From Verrucomicrobiota bacterium (GTDB lineage Bacteria > Verrucomicrobiota > Verrucomicrobiia > Opitutales > Opitutaceae): a stretch of DNA of 11,634 bases. The DNA is taken from the NCBI GenBank assembly GCA_023433275.1, contig JAEZDN010000055.1, positions 1 to 11,634 of the forward strand. Direction: 5' to 3'. The position numbers and the translations under genes are program-made. Below, in pieces: positions 5,118 through 11,617 of this stretch. Position 1 is the stretch's first letter. Every line of letters starts with the position of its first letter. The notes beneath the pieces were generated by a model. The model ran no database searches and was not told the DNA's origin. It worked only from the letters and a program-made list of their open reading frames with translations.

Positions 5118-6110
5118 GGCAGGTTTCGGCTTTAGCGCCTTCCGCAGTTCCCTGGCTTCTGCGGCGCTGAACAGCGGAGGAGCGGTGTAATTGTGAAGGG
5201 CGCGCTCGATGATCAGCTTGATGAACGGCTCGTCGACCGAACCTACGTTTAGGGCGAGAAGTCCGAGTCGGCGCGGGGACGGCAGAAGCCGGGAGAATCC
5301 GAATTCAGTCCGAAGGGCCTGCTCGACCGCGTCCAGTTGTTCCATTGTCACGACGTCCCCGCTAAAGAACTCAAGCTCGTGATCGAGATACCGCATGGCG
5401 AAATCCCTCCGCTCCGGGGCCGTGGTTGGGCCGTGCACGCCTTGCAGGCCCCATTCGAGCGTTTGGGCGAAGGTCCTGCTATCCTCGGCGTCGCCGTAGT
5501 GCTCCTGGAGGCGGGCGGCCTTCACGCGGAGGAATTTTTCCATGGTTTCCAGTGAGGTGCCGGGAGGGCACAGGTGATCGTCCCCGTCGGGTGGCACCAT
5601 TGGCCAGCGGGGAATCTCATCTTCCGCGGGTATGGCATGGGTGGACGCCTTGGGCCGTGGCGGGGCGCGCTCTTCCGGCGGCCGGAATCCGCCTGCAAGC
5701 ATATCAAGTCGCGCATAGGTCGCCTGGCCGAGGCGATCCATGTTGTCCACGTTTGTGACGATTTCCTGAATCTCGTAGTACTCCTCTTCGGTCTGGATGC
5801 TCCCGCGTTTGAGTACCCGATTCATGATGGCCTTGCTGCTCGCGGTCAGGCGACTGCAGCCGAATTCCTTGATCAGGGCATCGCGCAGTTTTCCATGATC
5901 CCCACGCGGCACATAGCATGACATCATCTGCTCGAGTTCGAGGTCCATTTCCTTGAATGCGCGTTCCGGCATGCGCGGGTAGCGCTCGGCGCGTTCGAGG
6001 AATTTGCCGAACAGCCTCCTGACAAATGCGGGGTTTGCCTCCGCGTGGGTATTTTCTGCCACCAGCTCCATCTTGCGTCGCAGCAAGGCAATCCTGGCGA
6101 TGCGATCCAT
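5106..6110 (-). CDS. Unrecognised two-repeat helical protein downstream of the RNA nuclease
   Basis: This is a 334-residue soluble protein with no signal peptide, no membrane segment, and no family that I recognise. It has two related halves, about residues 29-120 and 214-307. Residues 58-104 align without gaps to 245-291 at 16 of 47 identical positions, including ELE, the block EFG-x-SRL (82-88 and 269-275) and a closing GS. Both halves are predicted to be helical and contain PER and a following acidic stretch. A proline-rich linker (about 142-185) joins them. The start at 6110 is well supported by AGGAGG at 6121-6116, 5 bases upstream. The gene follows the beta-CASP nuclease gene by 21 bp on the same strand, so the two are probably co-transcribed. 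A role with the nuclease is inference. Its stop overlaps the phosphatase remnant. Confidence 0.75.
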   Translation of the reverse strand: MDRIARIALLRRKMELVAENTHAEANPAFVRRLFGKFLERAERYPRMPERAFKEMDLELEQMMSCYVPRGDHGKLRDALIKEFGCSRLTASSKAIMNRVLKRGSIQTEEEYYEIQEIVTNVDNMDRLGQATYARLDMLAGGFRPPEERAPPRPKASTHAIPAEDEIPRWPMVPPDGDDHLCPPGTSLETMEKFLRVKAARLQEHYGDAEDSRTFAQTLEWGLQGVHGPTTAPERRDFAMRYLDHELEFFSGDVVTMEQLDAVEQALRTEFGFSRLLPSPRRLGLLALNVGSVDEPFIKLIIERALHNYTAPPLFSAAEARELRKALKPKPASAP

Positions 6111-6115
6111 GACAT

Positions 6116-6121
6116 CCTCCT
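6116..6121 (-). promoter_or_regulatory. Strong ribosome binding site for the 334-residue protein
   Basis: AGGAGG on the minus strand, 5 bases before the ATG at 6110, fixes that start. It stands out because most genes in this window lack a clear Shine-Dalgarno sequence. It lies in the 21-bp gap after the nuclease stop codon. Confidence 0.75.
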
Positions 6122-6131
6122 CGTCGCCACC

Positions 6132-7490
6132 CTAGACCGTGTAGGATTGCAACGGCACCGGATCGAGCACCTTGGCCTTGGGCAGGCGGGTGGTGAGTTG
6201 CTCCATGAACCAGGCGCGGGCGGGCGGGTCGCCGTGGGTGAGGACGATGGAGCGCGGGTTGCACTGGACGGCGAAATCGACGAGTTCCTCCCGGTCGGCG
6301 TGACCACTCAGTTCGAAACGCTCGACCGCGCAGCGGAGCTTCACCTTCACGTTGACGGCCTCGAAGAGGAAGGGGTCGCCGGGCTGGGCCTCGAGCAGCT
6401 GGCCGCCGGGGGTGTCGGGATCGCAGTACCCGACAAAGCAGATGCTGTGCTTCGGCGAGCCGGCGAGACAGGAGGCGAGGGTGTAGGAAGGCGTGTTGGC
6501 GACGAGCATGCCGGCGCTGACGACATAGATGCCCTGTTCGCCGGGTTCCTTGCCGGGGACGTAGTCTCGCGGCATTTTCTTCACGCGAAGTTCCTTGAGG
6601 ATGGTGCGGGTGAAGTGGACCGCCCCGGTTTTCCGGGCGATGTCATCGAAGTAATCCGAGAGATCGAGGCCGAGGCCGGAGGCGAAGATCGGCGCCTCGA
6701 CGAGCTTGTTGAATTTCCGCGCGTCGTGGAGGATGGCCATGATCTCCTGCATGCGGCCGAGGGCGAAAACGGGGATCAGCACCGAGCCGCCGCGCTGGAT
6801 GGTGGCGTTGATGGTCTCGATGAGACGGGTCATCTCGGAGGATCGGGTGACGCCCGGCGCGCGCTCGGTGATGCCGCGGGTGGTCTCCGTGACAAGGGTG
6901 TCGAAGTGCGCCTTGGGGAATTTGGCGCCGGCGAGGATGCGTTGCGAGGTGAAGAGGACGTCGCCGGTGAAGAAGATCCGCCGATTGCGGTGGATGATCT
7001 CGACCCCGGCGGCGCCGGGGATGTGGCCGGCAGGGTGGAGGATGAACTCGATGTCGTCCTTCTCGCCGGAGAATTTCTTGGCGTGGTTGAACGGGTGCGC
7101 GTACATCCGGGCGACGGCGCGGTCGACTTCCTCGCGGGTGAAGAGCGGGTAATCGGGCGTGCCCTTCTCCTCGCGCTCGCGCGTCATCACGCTCACGGAA
7201 TTGTGCAGCATGCGCTCGATCAGCATGCGGCTGGGCTGGGTCATGACGACCGGCACGTCGGGGTAGCGGCGGAGCAGCAGCGGCAGGGAACCGATGTGGT
7301 CGAGATGGCAATGCGTGATGATGATCAGGTCCAGGGGCACGCCGTCCAGCGGGCCGAGATCCGGGGCGGCCTCGCGTCCGGCCTTCTTGGGGTGAAGCCC
7401 GCTGTCGATCACGAGGTGGAAATCGCCGAGCTGGACGTAGAGGGAATTGGCGCCGATGCCGCCGTCGCGGTTGAGGTCAATGAGCTTCAT
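6132..7490 (-). CDS. Metallo-beta-lactamase beta-CASP RNA-processing nuclease (COG1236 / Ysh1-like)
   Basis: This is a 452-residue RNA endo- or exonuclease of the beta-CASP group, related to archaeal and eukaryotic CPSF-type enzymes and more distantly to RNase J. All zinc-site motifs are present: motif 1 VIDSG with D29, motif 2 THCHLDHIG with H60, H62, D64 and H65, motif 3 HPAGHIPGA with H156, and motif 4 FTGDV with D177. The beta-CASP motifs are also present: A at E202 (TETTRG), B at H397 (LSGHAD) and C at H419 (LTHGD). There is no KH domain and no C-terminal RNase J extension. Start choice: ATG 7490 gives MKLIDLNRDGGIGANS, the first strand of the fold. The frame stays open to 7823, but that extension crosses intergenic hairpin repeats. 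No clear Shine-Dalgarno sequence precedes 7490. It is the first gene of a likely operon with the unknown protein at 5106-6110. Confidence 0.92.
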   Translation of the reverse strand: MKLIDLNRDGGIGANSLYVQLGDFHLVIDSGLHPKKAGREAAPDLGPLDGVPLDLIIITHCHLDHIGSLPLLLRRYPDVPVVMTQPSRMLIERMLHNSVSVMTREREEKGTPDYPLFTREEVDRAVARMYAHPFNHAKKFSGEKDDIEFILHPAGHIPGAAGVEIIHRNRRIFFTGDVLFTSQRILAGAKFPKAHFDTLVTETTRGITERAPGVTRSSEMTRLIETINATIQRGGSVLIPVFALGRMQEIMAILHDARKFNKLVEAPIFASGLGLDLSDYFDDIARKTGAVHFTRTILKELRVKKMPRDYVPGKEPGEQGIYVVSAGMLVANTPSYTLASCLAGSPKHSICFVGYCDPDTPGGQLLEAQPGDPFLFEAVNVKVKLRCAVERFELSGHADREELVDFAVQCNPRSIVLTHGDPPARAWFMEQLTTRLPKAKVLDPVPLQSYTV

Positions 7491-7830
7491 GGGGCAAGTC
7501 CCAGACAGGAGGGGGAGGAAGAGGTGCGCAAGGTTTTGTCGGGGCCGGAGGGGAGCAAGGATCGACCGGGGCTGTGCGCGAGAAGTTGCGGAGTCGGTGG
7601 AGCCGGGGCGCCCTCGCCCCGGTGGGATCGACGGAACACGGCTCGCCCGGAGGACTCGCCCTAACGGGGCGGGTGGGTTTGTCGCGCGCGCACCAGACCG
7701 GCCCGGGGGCGGGCCGGCTCCAGTGGGGGGATTCGAGACGGAGGACCGAGCAAGCTCGGCCCCTGGCTGGGTTGTGCCCCGGAGGGATGGAGGGGATGCG
7801 GCTCGACCGGAGGACGCGCGCAACCTGGAT
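7491..7830. repeat. Hairpin-rich spacer between apaG and the nuclease gene
   Basis: This 340-bp spacer holds three strong hairpins: 7603-7622 (CCGGGGCG, loop CCCT, CGCCCCGG), 7654-7674 (ACTCGCCC, loop TAACG, GGGCGGGT, with one T-G pair) and 7698-7717 (CCGGCCCG, loop GGGG, CGGGCCGG). A shorter one, CCGAG-CAAG-CTCGG, is at 7746-7759. Segments 7639-7659 and 7799-7819 are direct repeats at 19 of 21 bases. The hairpins are kin to those at 61-80 and 10254-10273. Any of them could stop transcription coming from apaG, but none is followed by a T tract. Confidence 0.75.
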
Positions 7831-8214
7831 TCATTCGTGCGGGATCGTCAGGTCGAAGGGCGGGATGCGCACGAAGATCCGCTGCCCGGCCTCATCGAGG
7901 CCGTGAAAGCTGCCGTGGGCGCGGGCGTCACAGTGGCCGACGTGGCAGCTGTTGTAGGAAAAGTGTTCCCCGGGGCCGAGCGTGGGGGTCTCGCCGACGA
8001 TCTTGTCACCCTCGACCACAAGCTGCGTGCCGTCGGCATGCTCGATGACCCATTTCCGCGCCAGGAGGGTGACCGTGCGGTCGGAATCGTTGCGGATGGT
8101 AAGGAAGTAAATGAAGGCGTGGCGCTGGTCGGGCGGCATCTGCTCGCCAGCGTGCTGGTAGACCAGATTGTTGAGTTCGACCCGGAGGCCGGGCAGCTCG
8201 AGGGACGAGAACAT
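7831..8214 (-). CDS. apaG: ApaG domain protein
   Basis: This is a 127-residue ApaG protein, a single fibronectin-III-like beta-sandwich at the usual family length. The signature region KIVGETPTLGPGEHFSYNSC is followed by an H-G-S-F-H-G turn and RIFVRIPPFDLTIP at the C-terminus. The second strand block AFIYFLTIRNDSDRTVTLLARKWVI is also typical. In enterobacteria apaG is linked to cobalt and magnesium resistance, but the biochemical function is not settled; the domain may bind metal or pyrophosphate-type ligands. Start is ATG 8214 (MFSSLELPG). The frame remains open to 8520, but the extension has no ApaG similarity. No strong Shine-Dalgarno sequence is seen. It is transcribed away from purH. 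Confidence 0.93.
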   Translation of the reverse strand: MFSSLELPGLRVELNNLVYQHAGEQMPPDQRHAFIYFLTIRNDSDRTVTLLARKWVIEHADGTQLVVEGDKIVGETPTLGPGEHFSYNSCHVGHCDARAHGSFHGLDEAGQRIFVRIPPFDLTIPHE

Positions 8215-8531
8215 GGGTGGAACGATGCAGAGGGGATGGAAACTTGAAACCCGAATCCGAGGGACGACTTGGATAGGAGATGAGACCCACAAGGCGGTGG
8301 GAGGTGCGCAGGAGATTCTCGGGTATGGGATTTGCGCACAGAGCCGCAGAGAACGGAGACGGAAATGAAGACGGGCTGGGGATGAACGCAAAGGACGGTG
8401 AGGTTGATAATGCAGATAGGAGGGGATATGGCTGACAGCACGGGGGCTGGAATACTCGCGAATGAAATGACACGCGGCTTCCGGCTTTCGGCTTGCCGGG
8501 AAAATCGGCGGGGCGCACAAAGGCTGTCCTT
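8215..8531. other. Divergent intergenic region between apaG and purH
   Basis: This 317-bp region should carry the promoters for both divergent genes. The only candidate I found is TTGATA at 8404-8409 with TATGGC 17 bases later, which is weak. A stem CCGGC/GCCGG with a 9-nt loop lies at 8481-8499. The stretch 8335-8358 (CACAGAGCCGCAGAGAACGG within it) resembles a decayed short-period repeat. AAAGG at 8519-8523 is the likely ribosome binding site of purH, 8 bases before its ATG. I see no purine riboswitch fold that I would defend. Confidence 0.45.
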
Positions 8532-10079
8532 ATGGAAAAGCTCGCGCTGCTCTCGGTCAGTGACAAACGCGGTCTGGTGGAATTCGCCACCGCCCTGGTG
8601 AAACAGCACGGCTATCGCCTGCTTTCGACGGGCGGCACGGCGAAGCTGCTCGCCGAGTCCGGGCTGCCCGTGACCGAGGTGAGCCAGCACACCGGGTTCC
8701 CGGAGATGATGGAAGGCCGCGTGAAGACGCTGCACCCCAAGATCCATGGCGGCCTGCTGTGCCGGCGCGACAAGGAGGACCACCTGGCGGCGGCGTCGCA
8801 GCACGGGATCGCGCTGATCGACCTGGTGGTGGTTAATCTCTATCCGTTCGAGCAGACGGTCGCGAAGCCGCACGTCGAGTTTGAGGAGGCGATCGAGAAC
8901 ATCGACATTGGCGGACCGTCGATGCTGCGGAGCGCGGCGAAGAACCACGACAGCGTGACGGTGGTGTGCGACCCGGGCGATTATGCGGCGGTCCTGTCGG
9001 GTCTGGCCGAGCCCGCGACGATGGGTGCGCTGCGACGGAAACTCGCGTTGAAGGTTTTCCAGCGCACGGGGGCCTACGACACCGCGATTGCGAAGTATCT
9101 CGAAGGCCAGCAGTCCGAGCCCGACCTAGAGGCGATGAGCGGTTTTCCGGCGAATTATTCGCTCTCGTTGAAGAAGGCGCAGAGTCTCCGCTACGGGGAA
9201 AACCCGCACCAGAAGGCGGCGCTGTACGGCACGTTCCACGAGCATTTCCAGCAGCTGCAGGGGAAGGAGCTGAGCTATAACAATATCCTGGATATCACGT
9301 CGGCCACCTACCTCATCGGCGAATTCGAGCGCCCGACGGTCGCCATCCTCAAGCACACGAACCCGTGCGGGGTGGCGAGCGCCGACACGCTGATCGAGGC
9401 CTGGCACAAGGCCTACGCCACGGACCGGCAGGCGCCGTTCGGCGGGATCATCGTGGTGAACCAGACGCTCGGGCTCGAGCTGGCCGAGCAGATCAAGGAC
9501 ATCTTCACCGAGGTGACCATTGCGCCGCGTTTCTCGGAGGAGGCGCTCGCGATCTTCGCGAAGAAGAAAAACCTCCGCCTCATGATTGCCAGGGAGGGCA
9601 TTGGCGCCGACGCGCTGCAGGAGGTGCGCTCGGTCGTCGGCGGTGTGCTCGTGCAGGACCGCGATCGCTCGATGGAAAAGCCGGCCGGTTGCAAGGTGGT
9701 CACGAAGCGCGAGCCGACGCCCGAGGAGTGGGCCTCGATGATCTTCGGCTGGAAGGTCGGCAAGCACGTGAAATCGAACGCCATTGTCTATTGCCGTGGC
9801 GAGCAGACGCTGGGCATCGGCGCCGGCCAGATGGCGCGGGTGGACAGCTCGCGAATCGCCGTGTGGAAGGCGGGCGAGGCCAAGTTGGATTTGAAGGGAT
9901 CGGTCGTGGCGAGTGAGGCGCTCTTTCCGTTCGCCGACGGCCTGATCGCCGCGGCCGACGCGGGCGCCACCTGCGCGATCCAGCCGGGCGGTTCCGTCCG
10001 CGATGAGGAAGTCATCAAGGCCGCCGACGAGCGCGGCATGGCGATGGTCTTCACGGGCGTGCGGCATTTCAAGCACTGA
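8532..10079 (+). CDS. purH: Bifunctional AICAR transformylase / IMP cyclohydrolase
   Basis: This cytoplasmic enzyme makes the last two steps of purine synthesis, formylating AICAR with 10-formyl-THF and closing the ring to IMP. The 515-residue length is normal. The N-terminal MGS-like cyclohydrolase domain (about 1-145) shows ALLSVSDKRGL, LLSTGGTAKLL, GRVKTLHPKIHGGLL and NIDIGGPSMLRSAAKNH. The transformylase domain follows, with SLRYGENPHQKAALYG, the catalytic ILKHTNPCG (K274 and H275), APFGGIIVVN, and the standard ending GMAMVFTGVRHFKH. Start choice: ATG 8532 gives MEKLALLSVSDKRG, where family members begin. It is preceded by AAAGG at 8519-8523. The frame extends to 8493 without family support. 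It appears to be a single-gene unit, with no other purine gene in the window. Confidence 0.97.
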   Translation: MEKLALLSVSDKRGLVEFATALVKQHGYRLLSTGGTAKLLAESGLPVTEVSQHTGFPEMMEGRVKTLHPKIHGGLLCRRDKEDHLAAASQHGIALIDLVVVNLYPFEQTVAKPHVEFEEAIENIDIGGPSMLRSAAKNHDSVTVVCDPGDYAAVLSGLAEPATMGALRRKLALKVFQRTGAYDTAIAKYLEGQQSEPDLEAMSGFPANYSLSLKKAQSLRYGENPHQKAALYGTFHEHFQQLQGKELSYNNILDITSATYLIGEFERPTVAILKHTNPCGVASADTLIEAWHKAYATDRQAPFGGIIVVNQTLGLELAEQIKDIFTEVTIAPRFSEEALAIFAKKKNLRLMIAREGIGADALQEVRSVVGGVLVQDRDRSMEKPAGCKVVTKREPTPEEWASMIFGWKVGKHVKSNAIVYCRGEQTLGIGAGQMARVDSSRIAVWKAGEAKLDLKGSVVASEALFPFADGLIAAADAGATCAIQPGGSVRDEEVIKAADERGMAMVFTGVRHFKH

Positions 10080-10121
10080 GGGACGCTCGAAGCGTTTAAG
10101 GCAGGGGCTGTTTCTCAGTGG

Positions 10122-10173
10122 CTTCCCCGCGGGGAAGGCACGGACGCCGCTTGCGGCGACCTCGCTTGCGAGG
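10122..10173. repeat. Three consecutive short palindromes downstream of purH
   Basis: 10122-10137 is a perfect 16-nt palindrome (CTTCCCCGCGGGGAAG). 10146-10157 is GCCGC-TT-GCGGC and 10160-10173 is CCTCGC-TT-GCGAGG; the last two share the core CGCTTGCG. They follow the purH stop by 43 bp and may slow or end transcription, but no T tract follows. A weaker 5-bp stem, ACGCT/AGCGT, lies at 10083-10095. Confidence 0.7.
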
Positions 10174-10236
10174 TGGGCGCAAGCACAGACCCTGCAAATT
10201 ACACGGAGCGATTGCCCTGCCACGGAGGCGGAGCTC

Positions 10237-10285
10237 CCGGCCAGTTGTTGTGGGCGGGGTGCCCTCACCCCGCGGGTCTGGCCGG
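10237..10285. repeat. Nested hairpin with CCCT loop
   Basis: The inner stem is 8 bp: GCGGGGTG (10254-10261), loop CCCT, CACCCCGC (10266-10273). An outer perfect 8-bp stem, CCGGCCAG (10237-10244) with CTGGCCGG (10278-10285), encloses it. Segment 10249-10274 matches the reverse complement of 10583-10608 at 25 of 26 bases. The inner hairpin is also kin to 7603-7622, which has the same loop and one swapped base pair. Confidence 0.8.
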
Positions 10286-10332
10286 TTTGTTTCACACGCT
10301 TGCACGCAAACCCACACTCCCCGTCGCTCCGC

Positions 10333-10356
10333 GCCAGCCGTCTTCATCCGGAACCA
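10333..10356 (+). repeat. 24-nt direct repeat of 139-162
   Basis: 21 of 24 bases match 139-162, including 16 exact bases (10341-10356). The match stops abruptly on both sides. It lies in the purH-rluD spacer; its partner lies in the leader at the start of the window. Confidence 0.6.
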
Positions 10357-10433
10357 TTCCTTTGAACCACGAATGCACACGAAGCTGCCCGAATGACGAA
10401 TCCGCCAGAGCGCGCTCACGCAGATCGCGCGGA

Positions 10434-10512
10434 CGGACTGTTCTGTTGTAGGGGCGTGGCTCGTCCACGCCCTCGGTTTCCGCAACGAGGAAAGGGCGCG
10501 GTCGAGCCGCGC
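10434..10512 (+). repeat. 79-bp double-hairpin REP-like element, copy 2
   Basis: This is the inverted partner of 3342-3420. Its hairpins are perfect: GGGCGTGG (10452-10459), loop CTCGT, CCACGCCC (10465-10472); and GGGCGCGG (10494-10501), loop TCGAG, CCGCGCCC (10507-10514). The 21-bp spacer pairs CTCG (10472-10475) with CGAG (10486-10489); in copy 1 the same positions read CTTG and CAAG, so both sides changed together. Confidence 0.8.
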
Positions 10513-10582
10513 CCCTTCATTCGACTGCATGGTTCGGGGGAGAAGGGTTGGAGTATTCGGTATCGTCCCGTCGACCATGCCT

Positions 10583-10608
10583 CGCGGGGTGGGGGCACCC
10601 CGCCCACA
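10583..10608 (-). repeat. Inverted copy of the CCCT-loop hairpin
   Basis: Read on the minus strand it matches 10249-10274 at 25 of 26 bases. The stem is GCGGGGTG (10584-10591) and CACCCCGC (10596-10603) around GGGG, which is CCCC on the minus strand. It lies upstream of the pseudouridine synthase, inside the longest open frame of that gene, which argues that this part of the frame is not translated. Confidence 0.8.
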
Positions 10609-10661
10609 GCCGGCGAACGGCGACGGGGCAGAAGGGAGGGAATCGGACGAAGGAAGATTGC

Positions 10662-10667
10662 AGGAGG
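10662..10667 (+). promoter_or_regulatory. Strong ribosome binding site leading to an out-of-frame ATG
   Basis: AGGAGG at 10662-10667 is followed after 9 bases by ATG at 10677. That ATG is not in the frame of the pseudouridine synthase. It opens MHDPLACKQ and would join the conserved frame as MHDPLACKQGSYIIPEG if a single G were present after 10703. The site is the best start signal near the gene. Confidence 0.55.
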
Positions 10668-10693
10668 CGGGCCGGCATGCACGATCCGCTCGC

Positions 10694-11617
10694 TTGCAAG
10701 CAGGTTCCTACATCATTCCCGAGGGCAAACGCCGCGAACGCGCCGACAAGGTACTGGCGGCGGCGTTTCCCGAGCACAGTCGTTCCGCGTTCCAGCGTGC
10801 GCTCGAGGCGGGGCTGGTGAAGGCGGACGGGAAGGTGATCGCGCAGGCCGATGAAGTGAAGGCGGGTCAGACGCTGGAGTTCAGTTTTCCCGAGGTCGCG
10901 GCCGCGGAGATCAAGGCGGTGGACATCCCGCTCGACGTCATTTTCGAGGACAAGCACCTGATCGTGCTCAACAAGGCGGCCGGCATGGTCGTTCATCCCG
11001 GGGTGGGCACTGGGGAGGACACGATGGTGCACGCGTTGCTCGCGCATTGTGCGGGCGAGCTGAGCGGCATCGGCGGGGTGGAGCGTCCGGGCATTGTGCA
11101 CCGGCTGGACAAGGAAACGACGGGCTTGCTCGTGGTGGCGAAGAACGACGCCGCGCATCGGGCGCTGGCCGACCAGTTCGCCTCCCGCACGCTGCGCAAG
11201 GAATACGTGGCGCTCGTGTCGGGCGTGCCAAAGACGGACAGTGGCACGATCGATCGCAGCATCAGCCGTCATCCGGTTCACCGTCACCGCATGACGACGG
11301 GCGAGGGGGGACGTCCCTCGCGCACGGATTGGACGGTGGAGAAGAAATTTGGCGGGCTGGCGGCATTGGTGCGCTGTCGGATCCACACGGGGCGCACGCA
11401 CCAGATCCGCGTTCACCTGAAGTCGCTCGGTCACCCGGTGATGGGGGACGAGACCTACGGGTGGAAACAGCAGGCCAGTCTCCCCGTGCCGCCGCGGGTG
11501 ATGTTGCACGCGGAGCATTTGGTATTCAGCCATCCCGTGAGCGCCAAGGTGCTCGATTTGACCGCGCCGTTGCCGAAGGATTTCAAGCAGATGTTGGCGG
11601 CGTTGAAGAAGGTTTAG
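10694..11617 (+). CDS. rluD: RluD-type pseudouridine synthase (RluA family), start uncertain
   Basis: This enzyme converts specific uridines in RNA, in RluD those of 23S rRNA helix 69, to pseudouridine. Numbered from TTG 10694 (307 residues): an S4 RNA-binding domain at about 13-65, with ADKVLAAAFPEHSRSAFQ and EAGLVKADGKVI. The catalytic domain then shows IFEDKHLIVLNKAAGMVVHPG, the active-site GIVHRLDKETTGLLVVAKN with D139, and RCRIHTGRTHQIRVHLKSLG. GHPVMGDETYG and APLPKDF close the protein. The HRLDK-TTGL-VVAK form is closer to RluD than to RluC. The start is unclear. The frame is open to 10529, but it crosses a palindromic repeat. TTG 10694 is the closest in-frame start with a sensible N-terminus. 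The best ribosome binding site serves ATG 10677 in another frame, so a one-base loss or sequence error is likely. The gene ends 17 bp before the window edge. Confidence 0.88.
   Translation: MQAGSYIIPEGKRRERADKVLAAAFPEHSRSAFQRALEAGLVKADGKVIAQADEVKAGQTLEFSFPEVAAAEIKAVDIPLDVIFEDKHLIVLNKAAGMVVHPGVGTGEDTMVHALLAHCAGELSGIGGVERPGIVHRLDKETTGLLVVAKNDAAHRALADQFASRTLRKEYVALVSGVPKTDSGTIDRSISRHPVHRHRMTTGEGGRPSRTDWTVEKKFGGLAALVRCRIHTGRTHQIRVHLKSLGHPVMGDETYGWKQQASLPVPPRVMLHAEHLVFSHPVSAKVLDLTAPLPKDFKQMLAALKKV

Noticed and set aside
6045..7664. 539-codon plus-strand open frame opposite the nuclease gene
   Set aside because: The minus strand encodes all metallo-beta-lactamase and beta-CASP motifs. The plus-strand translation is low-complexity, dominated by Gly, Ala, Asp and Glu.
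7491..7823. N-terminal extension of the nuclease frame
   Set aside because: The extension is translated hairpin repeat sequence and precedes the first strand of the fold, which starts naturally at ATG 7490.
8404..8432. Possible purH promoter TTGATA with TATGGC 17 bases downstream
   Set aside because: The -10 box matches only three of six consensus positions, and the primary sigma consensus of this organism is unknown.
10083..10097. Possible intrinsic terminator after purH (ACGCT/AGCGT stem)
   Set aside because: The stem is only 5 bp and is followed by TTTAAG rather than a T tract.
9126..10295. 389-codon minus-strand open frame opposite purH
   Set aside because: It is a shadow of the purH coding sequence; no motif and no ribosome binding site.
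10517..11533. 338-codon minus-strand open frame opposite rluD
   Set aside because: It is antisense to the conserved catalytic domain of the pseudouridine synthase.
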